A stretch of DNA of 58,599 nt from Magnetococcales bacterium. GTDB lineage: Bacteria > Pseudomonadota > Magnetococcia > Magnetococcales > Magnetaquicoccaceae. Location: NCBI GenBank assembly GCA_015231915.1, contig JADGAR010000022.1, forward strand, positions 824-59,422. Direction: 5' to 3'. Below the pieces are notes generated by a model. The model saw nothing but the letters and a program-made list of their open reading frames with translations, ran no database searches and was not told the origin of the DNA. This document shows, one piece after another, positions 8,429-19,456 of this stretch (its first letter is position 1; every line of letters begins with the position of its first letter). A program made the position numbers and the translations under genes.

Positions 8429-9495
8429 GATTCGTGATCCTGGTAGCGTTCCATGATGGCAACAATTTCGGGACGCAAACCAACGAACAGGGAGGCCAAC
8501 CGGGGATCGAAGTGTTCCCCGGTCTCCCTGGCGATCAACCCCAGTGCGTCATCCACGCTCCAGGATTTCTTGTAGGGCCGCACGGAGGTCAAGGCGTCGA
8601 ACACATCGCCGATGGCGCTCAGACGACCGGCAAGGGGGATCTCCTCGCCGACCAGTCGGCGGGGATAGCCGCTGCCATTCCATTTCTCGTGGTGGGTCAG
8701 GGCGATCAGCGCCCCGAGATTGAGCAGATCGGAGTGCTGCGCGCCGATGATATCGAACCCCATCTGGCAGTGGGTGCGGATCACGGCGAACTCCTCTTCC
8801 GTGAGTTTGCCGGGCTTGAGCAGGATGTGATCCGGGATGCCGATCTTGCCCACATCGTGCATCGGGGCGGCGATCATCAGTTGTTCGGCCTCCTCCTGCC
8901 CCACCCCGGCGCGCAGGGCCAGCAGGTGGACATAGCGGCTCATGCGCATGACATGCATGCCGGTCTCGTTGTCCCGGTATTCGGCGGCGCGCCCCAGTTG
9001 ACGAATGACCTCCTGCCGGGTCTCTTCCAGTTCCAGGTTGCGGATCATGAGTTCGGCGGTGCGTACCTGGACCAGATCGGCCAGATTGCGCCGATGGGCG
9101 AGCATGGCCAGATGGGTCCTCACCCTGGCCAGGACGATGGGCGGGCTGACCGGCTTGACCAGATAGTCCGCCGCTCCCAACTCGAACCCCCGGATCTCGT
9201 CCTCTGTTTCGGATCGGGCGGTGACGAACAGGATCGGGATGTCACGGGTGAGATCCCCCTCCTTGAGCAGGCGGCAGACCTCGTAGCCATCCATGCCCGG
9301 CATCATCACGTCGAGCAGGATCAGATCCGGCGGGTTGGCCGATTGCGCGATCTTGAGGGCCACCCGACCGTTGGTCGCCACCTGCACCCGGAAATGGGGC
9401 AACAGGATGCCCTTCAGGACATCCAGATTTTCCGGGGTATCGTCCACGATCAGAATGGTCTTTTCTCCCGTCCATTCCGCGAGATTACTGGTCAT
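8425..9495 (-). CDS. Response regulator with HD-GYP phosphodiesterase output
   Basis: RpfG-like response regulator of 356 residues predicted to hydrolyse cyclic di-GMP. The receiver (about 12-130) has D62 in [11 protein letters not shown]. After a coiled-coil linker the HD-GYP domain shows the metal-binding HD at H213-D214 (MHDVGKIGIPDH), the HHEKWNGSGYP motif at about 268-278, and GDVFDALTSVRPYKK. All signature residues expected for activity appear present. The ATG at 9495 was chosen because GGAGG lies at the right distance and the receiver starts at once; open sequence further upstream belongs to the kinase gene, with which it overlaps by 11 bases. No GGDEF cyclase is in this window, so the cyclic di-GMP source is elsewhere. 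Confidence 0.92.
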   Translation of the reverse strand: MTSNLAEWTGEKTILIVDDTPENLDVLKGILLPHFRVQVATNGRVALKIAQSANPPDLILLDVMMPGMDGYEVCRLLKEGDLTRDIPILFVTARSETEDEIRGFELGAADYLVKPVSPPIVLARVRTHLAMLAHRRNLADLVQVRTAELMIRNLELEETRQEVIRQLGRAAEYRDNETGMHVMRMSRYVHLLALRAGVGQEEAEQLMIAAPMHDVGKIGIPDHILLKPGKLTEEEFAVIRTHCQMGFDIIGAQHSDLLNLGALIALTHHEKWNGSGYPRRLVGEEIPLAGRLSAIGDVFDALTSVRPYKKSWSVDDALGLIARETGEHFDPRLASLFVGLRPEIVAIMERYQDHES

Positions 9496-11893
9496 CGAGA
9501 TCCTCCATCGCGATCCCCTCTTCCATGGCCCATACCCGCAGCCGCTCCAGGCCGGTCTCGAAATCATACACGGCCAAGGCGGCACGCAGGCCCTCTGCCC
9601 TTTGCCGTCGCGCGCCGCAAGGACACGAGGCGACCAACTCGTCCACCACCCGCTCCACTGCCGAATCGTACACCCCCAACAGCCTGACCGCATCCCGGAA
9701 CAGCCCCGCCAACCGCTCCGGCGAGAGTTCCTTGCACAAGGCATCCTCTTCCCGGATCGCCGGCACCATCTCCGGTTCCACCTCTTCCCGCGCCGCCGGT
9801 TCCATCTCCCCGACCGGACCCTGGTGCTTGAGAAACGACAGGGTGAAATAAAAACGGCTGCCCACTCCCGGATGGCTCTCCACGCCGATGCGGCCTCCCA
9901 TCATCTCCACCAGCCGCTTGGAGATCACCAGACCCAGGCCGGTCCCGCCATACTTGCGGGTGATGGAGCTGTCCCCCTGGGTGAATTCCCGAAACAGGCC
10001 CCGCAACTGTTCCTGGCTCATGCCGATACCGGTATCTTGCACCGTGAACCGCAGACTCACCCGTTCCGGGTTCTCCTCCTCCACCTCGATGCTCAGGTGA
10101 ACCGACCCTTTTTCCGTGAACTTGATGGCATTGCCGGCCAGATTGGCCAGCACCTGTCCCAGCCGAAATGCATCTCCTTGTAACAGATACGTTACTTTTT
10201 TACAAGTGTCGAGAACCAACTGCAACCCTTTCTGCCGGCTGGAGACGCTCAACAGGGCCTCCACCCGGCCCAGGACCTCCTCCAGGGCGAAGGGGAAATT
10301 CTCCATGGTCAGCCTGCCGGCCTCGAGCCTGGAAAAATCCAGAATGTCGTTGACCAGATGGAGCAGGGTCTTGGAGGCGAGCTGGACCTTGAGCAAATAA
10401 TCCCGCTGCTGAACGGTCAGGGTGGTTTGCAGGCAGAGGTGGGTCAGACCGATCACCGCGTTGAGCGGCGTGCGGATTTCATGGCTCATGTTGGCCAGGA
10501 AATCCCCCTTGGCGCGGCTGGCCGCCTCGGCCTGCTGCCTGGCGTCCACCAGACGGGCATGGATGGCCTTCTGCTCCGTGATGTCCACCAGGACGCCGAT
10601 CATGGCGGGCAAATCCTGATCCGTGCGCCGGAATTTGCTCAACAGGAGATCCATGGCGCACGGACGCTCCTCCCCGCAGGCCCGCAGTTCCGCCTCCATG
10701 TGGAGCCGTTCCCTCTGCGGGTCGGTCAGCAGGGTGGTCACCATGCCCACGATCTTGTCGCGATCCTCCTGGTGGAACATCTCGTGCAGTTCCAACCCCT
10801 CCGTATCGCCATCCTCCCGACCGATGAAGCGGCGAAACGGGACATTGGAAAAGATCAACCGGCCATCGTTGCCGAGAAAGAAGATCGGCAACGGCACAGC
10901 GTCGATCAACCAGCGCAGGAGCTTGCGCTCCTCCATGAAGGCCTGCTGCGCCTTCTGACGCTCGGTGACATCCCGGATCACCCCCACGGTGCCGATGTAC
11001 TGACGGGTGCGGTAGGCAGTGGCGTTGCCCACCTCGCCGTACAGGCCGGTGCTGTTGACCTCCACGTTGACCAGGCGGTCGTCGATGTTTTTGAGTTCGA
11101 ACACCCCGTCCGTCATCCCCTTGCGGGTCTTCAGGCGAATCTCCAGGCCAACGGTCATGCGCATACCGGAACGCCGCTCATCGAAGAGCTTCTGTTCCGG
11201 ATTGGCATTCCCGCTGCCGATCCGCTCCAGCACCTTGTTCAGGGTGACGTCCGGGATGTCCGCGCTGTGGATGATCTCGGTGAAATGCCTGCCGATCAGA
11301 TCGGATTGATGATAGCCGAGCCGTTCGATGGATTTGTTCAGAAACGTGAATTTTCCCTCCGTATCGATCTTGTAGACGATGTCCGGGATGGTCTGCACCA
11401 GGCCGCGAAACCGGTCCTCGGAGGCAGACAACTGCTCCATGCTGTCGGTGAGGCGTTCGTTGATCTCGTACATCCGCCGGTTCTTCTCTTCCAGTTCCTG
11501 GCTGGCGCGGCGCAGGGCCAGGTGGGTGCGCACCCGGGCATGCAGGATGTGCGGCGAGACCGGCTTGGTCAGATAATCCACCGCGCCGAGTTGCAGCCCC
11601 TCCAGTTCGTCCTGGATCTCGCCCCTTGCGGTGACGAAGATGACCGGGATCTCCCGCGTGATCTCGCTGGCCTTGAGCCGGCGGCAGACTTCGAAACCGT
11701 CCATGCCCGGCATCATCACGTCCAACAGGATCAGGTCCGGCTGCGGGTCCAGCCCTGCCAGCCGCAAGGCCACCTGACCGTTGATGGCGGGACGCACCAT
11801 GTACTCCTCCATCAGGGCGGTCTTGAGCACATCCAGATTTTCCGGGGCGTCATCCACGATCAGAATGGATGGCCTGGCCGCATTTTCAGGCAT
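9485..11893 (-). CDS. REC-PAS-PAS histidine kinase without HPt domain
   Basis: Soluble kinase of 802 residues with no obvious membrane segment. Order: receiver with D58 (about 8-125), coiled coil (about 126-160), PAS (about 160-315, with a long insertion), second PAS (about 325-445), HisKA with H471 in [12 protein letters not shown], and HATPase with GGTGLGL. A C-terminal helical module (about 735-802) is the same kind as in the neighbouring hybrid kinases. Unlike them it has neither a C-terminal receiver nor an HPt domain, so phosphate from H471 must go to another protein or to its own N-terminal receiver. The ATG at 11893 has GGAGGAGG upstream and follows the previous kinase with an 8-base overlap. 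It could phosphorylate the HD-GYP and PP2C regulators encoded next; this is inferred from order. Confidence 0.9.
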   Translation of the reverse strand: MPENAARPSILIVDDAPENLDVLKTALMEEYMVRPAINGQVALRLAGLDPQPDLILLDVMMPGMDGFEVCRRLKASEITREIPVIFVTARGEIQDELEGLQLGAVDYLTKPVSPHILHARVRTHLALRRASQELEEKNRRMYEINERLTDSMEQLSASEDRFRGLVQTIPDIVYKIDTEGKFTFLNKSIERLGYHQSDLIGRHFTEIIHSADIPDVTLNKVLERIGSGNANPEQKLFDERRSGMRMTVGLEIRLKTRKGMTDGVFELKNIDDRLVNVEVNSTGLYGEVGNATAYRTRQYIGTVGVIRDVTERQKAQQAFMEERKLLRWLIDAVPLPIFFLGNDGRLIFSNVPFRRFIGREDGDTEGLELHEMFHQEDRDKIVGMVTTLLTDPQRERLHMEAELRACGEERPCAMDLLLSKFRRTDQDLPAMIGVLVDITEQKAIHARLVDARQQAEAASRAKGDFLANMSHEIRTPLNAVIGLTHLCLQTTLTVQQRDYLLKVQLASKTLLHLVNDILDFSRLEAGRLTMENFPFALEEVLGRVEALLSVSSRQKGLQLVLDTCKKVTYLLQGDAFRLGQVLANLAGNAIKFTEKGSVHLSIEVEEENPERVSLRFTVQDTGIGMSQEQLRGLFREFTQGDSSITRKYGGTGLGLVISKRLVEMMGGRIGVESHPGVGSRFYFTLSFLKHQGPVGEMEPAAREEVEPEMVPAIREEDALCKELSPERLAGLFRDAVRLLGVYDSAVERVVDELVASCPCGARRQRAEGLRAALAVYDFETGLERLRVWAMEEGIAMEDLDDQ

Positions 11894-14800
11894 GGTGGAC
11901 CTCCTCCTGACTCCGCAAAATGTGCACCGCCGCCTCGAAATCGTAGCGACCAACCAGTTGTTCCATCTCCCTCAGCCACTCCGGCGCCTGATTGGCCGCA
12001 AAGGTGGTGCGCAACTGAGCCAGGGTTTTTTCGATGGAGGCATCGTAAATCTGCAACTGCTCACCGGCCAACCGCAACAGCTCCCGGCGCCGGACGAGCA
12101 GTTCTCCGGTCTCCTCCACAACACCCGGCGCCTGCTCCGGTTGCGGGGGGACAAGCATCTCGTCGAGCATGGCGCACAACTCGGCCAGCGACCTGCCGGC
12201 GGCAGTCAGCAACGGCTCCAGGCGCGCCCCATCCTCGCCGGCCCGAATGGCCTGCTCCAGGACATGCGCCCTGTCCGACAACTCCCTGGCGCCAATGGAG
12301 GCCCCCACGCCCTTCAGGGTGTGGACCATCCGCTCCGCCGTGGCCATATCCCCTTCCGCCAGCGCCCGGCGGATGGCGCCCTCGGCCTCGCCCTGATTGA
12401 CGCGAAACTTCGCCAGCAGGTTCAGATAGCCCCGCACGTTGCCCCCCATGCGACGCAGACCGTCCCTGGCATCCAGGCCGGGCAGGTCGGGCAGGGTGTC
12501 GCCGGCCTCGGGCATCGGCTTGTCCGTGGCGCTGGCCGGGAACGGCGCCGGGGAGGCCGGCTTGATCCAGCGCGCCATGGTCGCGAACATGGCGCGCGGC
12601 TCCACCGGCTTGGCGATGTGATCCTGCATCCCGGCCTCCAGGCAGAGATCCCGGTCCCCGGCCATGGCGTTGGCCGTCATGGCGATGATGGGCAGCCCCG
12701 CGAAACGGGAATCCTGACGGATCCGGCGCGTGGCGGTCAGGCCATCCATGACCGGCATCTGCATGTCCATCAACACCCCGTCCAGGGTTTCCTGCTCCAC
12801 CATGACGACCGCCTCCTGGCCGTTGACGGCCAGCAGCACGGTGATGTTGGCCTGTTCCAGGAGTTCCCTGGCCACCTGCTGGTTGATCTCGTTGTCCTCC
12901 ACCAACAAAATCCGCGCCCCGGACAGCACGGCCATGAAATCCCGCTCCCCGACCAGGCTCGCGCCGCTCTCGCGACTGCTCCCCGCAAAGCGACCGAAAG
13001 CCTCCATGACCGCCTCGAACAGGAGATTCTGACTGATGGGCTTGACCAGAAAGCCGTTCACCTCGGCCTCCTCCACGGCGCGACGGACCACATGTTCCTC
13101 GCCGTAGGCCGTGGCCATGATCACCACCGGCTGCCGCGTCAACCCCAGATCGTGACGCATTTTGGCGGTCACGGTGATGCCGTCCATCAGGGGCATCATG
13201 TAATCCATCACCACCAGGTCGAAGGGGGTTCCCACCATCTCCGCCTCCTGGACGGCGATGATCGCCTCCGCCGCGCCGTTCGCCTTGCTCACCTTGAAGG
13301 TGAACGAGGCCAGGTAATCCGCGATCACGTTGCGGGCGCTTTCGTTGTCGTCCACGACCAGCGCCTTCAGGCCGCGCAGGTCCACCGCCGGCAGCAGGGA
13401 TTTTTCCACTTCCTGGGGCACGTAGCCCATACAGACGTTGAAGATGAAACGGGTGCCAACCCCCGGTTCGCTCTCCACCCGGATGGAACCGGCCATCATC
13501 TCGATCAACCGCTTGGCGATGGTCAGCCCCAGCCCGGTGCCGCCATACTTGCGGGTGATGGAGGTGTCGGCCTGGGAGAAGGCGCGAAACAGTCCTTTGC
13601 ACTGCGCCTCGGTCATGCCGATGCCGGTATCCCGCACGGTGAATTGCAGACAGAGCAGGGATTCGTCCTTGTCCAGCAATTCGGTGACCACCGCCACCTC
13701 CCCCTGTTCGGTGAACTTGATGGCGTTGTTGGCGAGGTTGACGAGAATCTGACCCAGGCGCAACGGGTCTCCCCGCAGCACGGGCGGGATGTTGGGCGCG
13801 GTCTCCATGAGGAACTCCAACTGTTTCTCCTGCGCCTTCAGGGAAATCATCGAGGCGAGGTTCCCCAGCACCTCCTCCAGGGTGAAGTCGATGGTCTCCA
13901 TGGCCAGCCGCCCGGCCTCGATCTTGGAAAAATCGAGGATGTCGTTGATGATGCGCAGCAACGAGGTGGCCGAATTGTGGACCTTGCGCAGGTAATCCTT
14001 CTGACGCGCGCTGAGCTGGGTTTGCAGGCACAGATGGCTCAAGCCGATGATGGCGTTCATCGGGGTGCGGATCTCATGGCTCATGTTGGCCAAAAAGTCG
14101 CTCTTGGCCCGCGCCGCCGCCACGGCCTGCTCCTTGGCCACCCGCAGGCTGGACTCCAGTTCCTTCATGGCCGTGATGTCCGTGCGGATGGAGACGTATT
14201 GAAACGGTTTTCCCTGTTCGTCCAGCATGGGGACGATGGTGGCCCGCACCCAATAATACGAACCGTCCCGCGCCTGGTTCTTCACTTCCCCGTGCCAGCT
14301 CCTGCCGCTGACGATGGTGCGCCACATCTGACGGTAGAACTCCGGGCCGTGCTCGTCGGACTTGACCAGGCGGTGATTGCTGCCCAACAACTCCTCACGG
14401 GTATAACCACTGATGGCGACAAAATTGTCATTTACGTAAATAATAATTCCACGAGCATCCGTGGTGGAGACGATGGCATGTTCGTCCAGGGCACGCTTCT
14501 GAAACAGCAGTTCCCGTCGCGCCTCGGTCTCCGCCTGTTCGGAAACACGGCGGGCGACCAGGAACAGGGCCACGATCCAGGCGATCGCCAGGCTCATCAG
14601 CAATCCGCCCAACAGCAGCATGGAGGTGATGGGGCGGTCCAACAGATAGCCCCAGTTCCAACGAGACTCCCCAATCTGGAACAGGATCGTCCAGGAGGGC
14701 CGCTCCCCCTGGCCGGCGACCGTCAACCGCCGGAAGAGAAACTGCCGATGGGCGGTCTGAAACTCCCCGGCGGGACGCTGGCCCACGAATGCCCAAATGG

Positions 14801-16292
14801 CGGACGAACGCGCACCGAAATCCGCGAACCGCTTCAGGAGAAAACGGCCATCCTCGTCGATCAGGTCGATGGCGGTGTGGAGACGACGGGCCAGGCCTTG
14901 CAACGTTTCCAGCATCTCCGAGGCCCGGTAGTCCAGAATCACGCTCCCGCGCCAATCGCCCCGGGAATCGAACACCGGCGCCGCGAAGCGCAACACGGCC
15001 CACTCCCCTTCCCATTCCAGGCGCGACACCCGGATCCCCTTGGCCCCAGGATCCACCTCCAGGCCACTGCGCAGCGCGGACGTCGGGACCACCGAGGCCG
15101 TGCCGTCCGCGTCCGCCACCACCGCCACCCTTTCCTCGCCCCGGGTATCGACCAGTCGGATCCGGTCATACATCCGGCGTTCCCGCGCCATGAGCAGCAA
15201 CTGGCCTGTCAGCCGCATCAAATGGTTATGGCTTCCCTTGTCGAGAAAATCGAGCAGATTCACTCCCTCCACGATGGTGCGCAAATCGTACTGGATGTCG
15301 CGAAAGTCATCTTCCAGGCCCAGAACGACCCGATTCATCTCCTCGGTACGGTCGTGTTTGTTCAGGAATTGCTCGGTGAATTCATGCACGAATACGGCAA
15401 TCCAGGCAAAAAGCAGGAACACCCCCAGCACAGAGGCCAGGGATTTCAGAAAAATCACCCGGTGTTCCCGCGCCCGCATGCGCAGGGTGAGGACAGGACT
15501 CCCTGGCACCCCCCGTTCCCGGTGACCCAGATAGACCGCGAACAAAAAAGAGACGATCAGAGTGAACATGACGATGGCCAGCCCCAGGCCCATCACCAGG
15601 GGATCGATGCGCCAGCCCTTCCCCTCGGCCTCGCAAAGCCCCGGCAGGAAAATCGTGGCGCTCATGGCCGTATAGTGCATGCCCGCAATCGCCATGGACA
15701 TCAGAATGGGAGCCGCGTGACGCCCGATGCCCCCATCCGGATCCCATCTCAGCCAGGCGATCACGGCCCGTGCCCGAATGGCCGCCATCGCCAACAGCAT
15801 CGCCAGCAGAATCGACCCCCAGAACCACACAGGATCGAAACGCATGACGGCCTCCAACCGCATCGCCATCATGCCGGTGAAATGCATCGCCCCGATCCCG
15901 GCCCCGACAACCACCCCGCCCAGCCAATGGGAACGTGCATCCCGGTCTTTGCGACTCGCCAGCCGCAACAGCCACCAGGCGGACAAAAACCCCGGCAGGC
16001 TGGAAACAAGAGTCGTCACCACATCGTAGGCAACCGAAACCGGCAGCCGAAAGGCGAGCATGCCCAGGAAATGCATGATGAAGATCCCGCAGCCCAAGGC
16101 AAAGGTGCCGAAGGCCAGCCAGATGCGTCTCGACCATGCGCAGGCCTCCCCGGCGAGGGGACGGATCACCGACAGTCCGGCAAAGCTCCCCAGATAGGCC
16201 GCAAGCAAAGACAACAGCACCAGATGCGGCTCATAAAAACCGGCCAGCGCCGTGCCCGGATCCTCGCCGGGTTGCAGAAACAAGGCGTTCAT
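11886..16292 (-). CDS. MHYT-domain hybrid histidine kinase (PAS, two REC, HPt)
   Basis: Very large membrane hybrid kinase, 1468 residues. The N-terminal 250 residues are a multi-pass MHYT domain. Its repeats at about 73 (IMHFLGM), 136 (AMHFTGM) and 205 (GMHYTAM) supply the His and Met residues thought to bind a metal and sense O2, CO or NO. Then come a helix at about 283-303, a periplasmic Cache/CHASE-like region (about 305-550), another helix (about 556-580) and PAS (about 598-712). HisKA has H739; HATPase has GGTGLGL. The first receiver has D1030, the second D1176 and the HPt has H1324. A C-terminal helical module closes the protein. The start overlaps the previous kinase stop by 4 bases. 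The combination of MHYT with an extracytoplasmic sensor and PAS gives three possible input modules. Confidence 0.92.
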   Translation of the reverse strand: MNALFLQPGEDPGTALAGFYEPHLVLLSLLAAYLGSFAGLSVIRPLAGEACAWSRRIWLAFGTFALGCGIFIMHFLGMLAFRLPVSVAYDVVTTLVSSLPGFLSAWWLLRLASRKDRDARSHWLGGVVVGAGIGAMHFTGMMAMRLEAVMRFDPVWFWGSILLAMLLAMAAIRARAVIAWLRWDPDGGIGRHAAPILMSMAIAGMHYTAMSATIFLPGLCEAEGKGWRIDPLVMGLGLAIVMFTLIVSFLFAVYLGHRERGVPGSPVLTLRMRAREHRVIFLKSLASVLGVFLLFAWIAVFVHEFTEQFLNKHDRTEEMNRVVLGLEDDFRDIQYDLRTIVEGVNLLDFLDKGSHNHLMRLTGQLLLMARERRMYDRIRLVDTRGEERVAVVADADGTASVVPTSALRSGLEVDPGAKGIRVSRLEWEGEWAVLRFAAPVFDSRGDWRGSVILDYRASEMLETLQGLARRLHTAIDLIDEDGRFLLKRFADFGARSSAIWAFVGQRPAGEFQTAHRQFLFRRLTVAGQGERPSWTILFQIGESRWNWGYLLDRPITSMLLLGGLLMSLAIAWIVALFLVARRVSEQAETEARRELLFQKRALDEHAIVSTTDARGIIIYVNDNFVAISGYTREELLGSNHRLVKSDEHGPEFYRQMWRTIVSGRSWHGEVKNQARDGSYYWVRATIVPMLDEQGKPFQYVSIRTDITAMKELESSLRVAKEQAVAAARAKSDFLANMSHEIRTPMNAIIGLSHLCLQTQLSARQKDYLRKVHNSATSLLRIINDILDFSKIEAGRLAMETIDFTLEEVLGNLASMISLKAQEKQLEFLMETAPNIPPVLRGDPLRLGQILVNLANNAIKFTEQGEVAVVTELLDKDESLLCLQFTVRDTGIGMTEAQCKGLFRAFSQADTSITRKYGGTGLGLTIAKRLIEMMAGSIRVESEPGVGTRFIFNVCMGYVPQEVEKSLLPAVDLRGLKALVVDDNESARNVIADYLASFTFKVSKANGAAEAIIAVQEAEMVGTPFDLVVMDYMMPLMDGITVTAKMRHDLGLTRQPVVIMATAYGEEHVVRRAVEEAEVNGFLVKPISQNLLFEAVMEAFGRFAGSSRESGASLVGERDFMAVLSGARILLVEDNEINQQVARELLEQANITVLLAVNGQEAVVMVEQETLDGVLMDMQMPVMDGLTATRRIRQDSRFAGLPIIAMTANAMAGDRDLCLEAGMQDHIAKPVEPRAMFATMARWIKPASPAPFPASATDKPMPEAGDTLPDLPGLDARDGLRRMGGNVRGYLNLLAKFRVNQGEAEGAIRRALAEGDMATAERMVHTLKGVGASIGARELSDRAHVLEQAIRAGEDGARLEPLLTAAGRSLAELCAMLDEMLVPPQPEQAPGVVEETGELLVRRRELLRLAGEQLQIYDASIEKTLAQLRTTFAANQAPEWLREMEQLVGRYDFEAAVHILRSQEEVHHA

Positions 16293-19015
16293 GGGGGGAT
16301 CCCCTCTTCTGCTGCCGAAGGCAGTTGCAGCGCCGCGCCCCAGGCCTGCAACCGTGCCAGGGCGGCATCGTACTCATACGCGGCCAGGTGGTGCATGATC
16401 GCCTGGGTCTCCGCCCGATCCGCCGCGCTCATCGGCAGGGCGGCGATCCTCTCCAGAGTGGTCTCCACCGCCGAGTCGAACAGGAACAACTGCCTGAGCG
16501 CCTGATGATACAAGGGAACGAATCGCCCCATGTCCAGGGCTGCGGCATCGACCACGGGCCTCTCTTCGGCAACGGGCACGCTGGCGCGGATGGCGTCGAT
16601 CAAGGCGAGCAGTTGCCGGCCTGCCGGGGCCATGAATGGCCGCAACGCCTCCGGAGCGGCGCCCATGTCGAGGTCCCCCTCCATGCGGGCGGCCAGGTCG
16701 GCGATCTCTTCGGCGCCCAGGGTCGCTGCCACCCCCTTGAGGGTATGGACGATCCGCGTCGCCTCCTCCCGGTTGCCGGCGGCCAGGGCCGCCTCGCAAC
16801 GGCACACGGCATCCGCCTGGTTGCGCATGAATTTTATGAGCAAGTGACGATAAAGCGCCACATTGCCGCCCAGGTTCTTCAGTCCGCGCTGCACATTCAC
16901 ACCCACCAGTGCCGGCAAGGTATTCCCGGTGGTGTCGGCATTGCCGACGGGCGGGGCAGCGATCCCGACCCATCTGGCCAGCACGACATGCAGCACGTCC
17001 GGATCGAGGGGCTTGGTGATGTAGTCGTTCATCCCGGCCTCCAGGCACCGTTCCCGATCCCCTTCCATGGCGTTGGCGGTCATGGCGATGATGGGCAGAT
17101 CCGGCGACGCCGCTCCCTGGCGGATGGCGCGGGTGGCCGCCAGACCATCCATGCCCGGCATCCGCACGTCCATGAGCACCCCGTCGAAACGCCCCTCCGC
17201 CACGGCGCGCACCGCCGCCGCACCGTCGTCCACCACGGTCAGCCGCACGCCAATCCGTGCGAGAAGTTCGCGGGCCACCTGTTGATTGATCTCGTTGTCC
17301 TCGGCCAGCAACAGATGCACCCCCGTCAACCCTGGCTTTGCCAGCTTTCGGCTGGAAAAGGGGCGCTCCTTGTCGCCATCCCGGCGGAAGGCACGCATCA
17401 GGGCATCGAACAAGGCGCTCTGGTTGACCGGCTTGACCAGAAAACCCGCCAGCGCATCCTCCCCGCTCACCCCCACCTCGTCATGCCCATGCGAGGTGAC
17501 CATGATCACCAAAGGCCGGTCGGCGCCGGCCCCCGGATCTTCCCGGATCCGTCTGGCCGCCTCCAGGCCACTCATGCCCGGCATCCGCAAATCCATGAAA
17601 ACCACATCGTAAGGAGACCCCGATTCTTGCGCGCGCCGGGTCTCCTCCACGGCCCCGGCCCCATCCACCGCCTCGCTCACCAGGTAATGCATGGATTCCA
17701 GATAGGCGCGCATGACCAACCGGGCGCTCGCGTTGTCGTCCACCACCAGTACGCGCAGGCCACGCAGGTCGGCAATCGGCATGACGCGCGACAGCGATAC
17801 CCCCTCGGAGGCCTTGCCCAGGCGCACCGTGCAATGAAAACGGCTCCCCTCCCCTGGCGCGCTCTCCACCCAGATCGCCCCACCCATCAACTCCACCAAA
17901 CGCCGGGTGATGACCAGGCCCAAACCGGTGCCGCCATACTTGCGCGTGGTGGAGGCCTCCGCCTGACCGAACTCCCGGAACAGCCGGGCGGTCTGCTCGG
18001 AGGTCATGCCGATCCCGGTATCCCGCACCACGAACAGCAGCCAGACCTCCCCGGCCTCCTCCCGCAGCCGTTCCGTGACGATGGCCACCTCGCCCCGCTC
18101 GGTGAACTTGACGGCATTGGTGGCCAGATTGGTCAGCACCTGCCCAAGGCGCAGAGGATCCCCCACCAGGCGCGGCGGAACATCCACGCCGGTTTCCAGC
18201 AGAAACTCCAACCCCTTTTCCGCGCTCTTCATGCCGATGAGCGTCGCCACCTGGCCAAGCACCTCCTCCAGGACAAACTCCACCCGCTCCAGTTCCATCC
18301 TCCCCGCATCGATCTTGGAGAGGTCCAGGATGTCGTTGATCAGAACCAGCAGGGCATTGGCAGAAGCGTGGACCTTGAACAGATAATCCCTCTGCCGGTG
18401 GGTCAGGTCGGTTTGCAGGCACAGATGGCTCAGCCCGATGATGGCGTTCATCGGGGTGCGGATTTCATGGCTCATGTTGGCCAGAAAGGCCCCCTTGGCC
18501 CGATTCGCCGCTTCCGCCGCCTCGCGCGCGGCATGCAGTTTCGCCTCCATCTCCTTGCGCGCCGTGATGTCCCGCACCACGATCTGCAAGGCCGGCTCCC
18601 CCTCCAGGCCCAGGGCGTTCAACAACACCTCGGCGGGGAACTCCCCGCTGCCGTCGGCGCGACGGTAGGTCCACTCGAAGGCCACCGACCCCTCCTCGAA
18701 GGCCAGATTGCGCCAATATTCTGAAAGTTGTACAGATTCCCTGCCGTCGGCTTGCCGTTCCGGCCAGAAGTCGCTCATGGCGTGGCGCAACAGGTCGGCA
18801 TGATCCCGGCAGCCGAAGAGTTCCACGGCCTTTTCGTTGCAGTCGAGCAACCCCTCCCTGCCCAACAGCACCACCCCCTCGCCGATGGCCTCGAACAGGG
18901 TGCGAAACCGCTCTTCTGCGGCACGCAGAGCCTTGTCCCGCCCTGCGATGATGCGTCGCGCCCAATACGCGCCGATCACCAGCAGTCCAACCAACAAAAA
19001 AACCAAGACCTCCAT
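16289..19015 (-). CDS. PAS hybrid histidine kinase (two REC, HPt)
   Basis: Hybrid kinase of 908 residues anchored by one N-terminal helix (about 2-18) with no periplasmic sensor. One PAS domain (about 33-155) precedes HisKA with H183 in [12 protein letters not shown] and HATPase with GGTGLGL at about 361. Receiver 1 has D475 ([11 protein letters not shown]), receiver 2 has D616 ([11 protein letters not shown]) and HPt has H757 ([11 protein letters not shown]). A C-terminal helical module ends the protein. It starts 2 bases after the stop of the hemerythrin gene and overlaps the MHYT kinase by 4 bases, so the genes are surely co-transcribed. A PAS-only input with a hemerythrin made just before it suggests redox or oxygen input, but no cofactor ligand can be assigned from sequence. 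Confidence 0.92.
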   Translation of the reverse strand: MEVLVFLLVGLLVIGAYWARRIIAGRDKALRAAEERFRTLFEAIGEGVVLLGREGLLDCNEKAVELFGCRDHADLLRHAMSDFWPERQADGRESVQLSEYWRNLAFEEGSVAFEWTYRRADGSGEFPAEVLLNALGLEGEPALQIVVRDITARKEMEAKLHAAREAAEAANRAKGAFLANMSHEIRTPMNAIIGLSHLCLQTDLTHRQRDYLFKVHASANALLVLINDILDLSKIDAGRMELERVEFVLEEVLGQVATLIGMKSAEKGLEFLLETGVDVPPRLVGDPLRLGQVLTNLATNAVKFTERGEVAIVTERLREEAGEVWLLFVVRDTGIGMTSEQTARLFREFGQAEASTTRKYGGTGLGLVITRRLVELMGGAIWVESAPGEGSRFHCTVRLGKASEGVSLSRVMPIADLRGLRVLVVDDNASARLVMRAYLESMHYLVSEAVDGAGAVEETRRAQESGSPYDVVFMDLRMPGMSGLEAARRIREDPGAGADRPLVIMVTSHGHDEVGVSGEDALAGFLVKPVNQSALFDALMRAFRRDGDKERPFSSRKLAKPGLTGVHLLLAEDNEINQQVARELLARIGVRLTVVDDGAAAVRAVAEGRFDGVLMDVRMPGMDGLAATRAIRQGAASPDLPIIAMTANAMEGDRERCLEAGMNDYITKPLDPDVLHVVLARWVGIAAPPVGNADTTGNTLPALVGVNVQRGLKNLGGNVALYRHLLIKFMRNQADAVCRCEAALAAGNREEATRIVHTLKGVAATLGAEEIADLAARMEGDLDMGAAPEALRPFMAPAGRQLLALIDAIRASVPVAEERPVVDAAALDMGRFVPLYHQALRQLFLFDSAVETTLERIAALPMSAADRAETQAIMHHLAAYEYDAALARLQAWGAALQLPSAAEEGIPP

Positions 19016-19017
19016 GT

Positions 19018-19437
19018 CTAAAAAATGCCTTTTGAATTCAAAAACTCTCCCATTTTTTTATCCAGGCCGAGAATATGCCCGATCAACCAATCCCGCAACG
19101 TGGATTCCATTTCCTCTTTCAAACAACCGACCTTGCCGGCGAGCAGCCTGACCCGAAACCCGCCGACCGCTTCCAGCAAATGCCGGTGCTCCTGCAGATG
19201 CTCCTGATGGAAGGGACAGCCAAGACGCTGCATGTACGCCTCTTCCCGCTCGAAATGAAAGATCACATAATGGGTCAATTCGTCGAGCACCCCCTCCAGG
19301 ACCCGTTGCGGTTCCGAGGAGAGGGCGGCTCCGAACAAACGGTTGATCATCTTGATCAGCTTCTTGTGATCCTCGTCCACATCGGCCACACCGACGCTCA
19401 AATGGTTCTTCCAGAGGATGATGGAAGGTGAGGCCAT
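19018..19437 (-). CDS. Bacteriohemerythrin
   Basis: Single-domain hemerythrin of 139 residues that binds O2 at a non-haem di-iron site. All seven expected ligands can be placed: H24, H61 and E65 (HFEREE), H80 and H84 (HLQEH), H121 and D126 (HILGLD). The ATG at 19437 has AAGGAG at the correct spacing. It begins 19 bases after the caspase stop and ends 2 bases before the PAS kinase start, so it belongs to the same operon. Such proteins act in O2 storage, delivery to respiratory or metabolic enzymes, or aerotaxis, and are common in microaerophiles. Here it may act as an O2 carrier or sensor for the kinases; this is inference from position. Confidence 0.95.
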   Translation of the reverse strand: MASPSIILWKNHLSVGVADVDEDHKKLIKMINRLFGAALSSEPQRVLEGVLDELTHYVIFHFEREEAYMQRLGCPFHQEHLQEHRHLLEAVGGFRVRLLAGKVGCLKEEMESTLRDWLIGHILGLDKKMGEFLNSKGIF

Positions 19438-19456
19438 GGAATGTGCTCCTTGGCGT

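Noticed and set aside
11781-16505. A 1574-codon open frame on the + strand opposite the MHYT kinase, and similar long frames opposite other kinases (for example 3016-6408).
   Set aside because: High GC content with few stops on the antisense strand explains them; the translations are His/Pro/Gln/Arg-rich with no domain, and the - strand genes carry complete kinase motifs.
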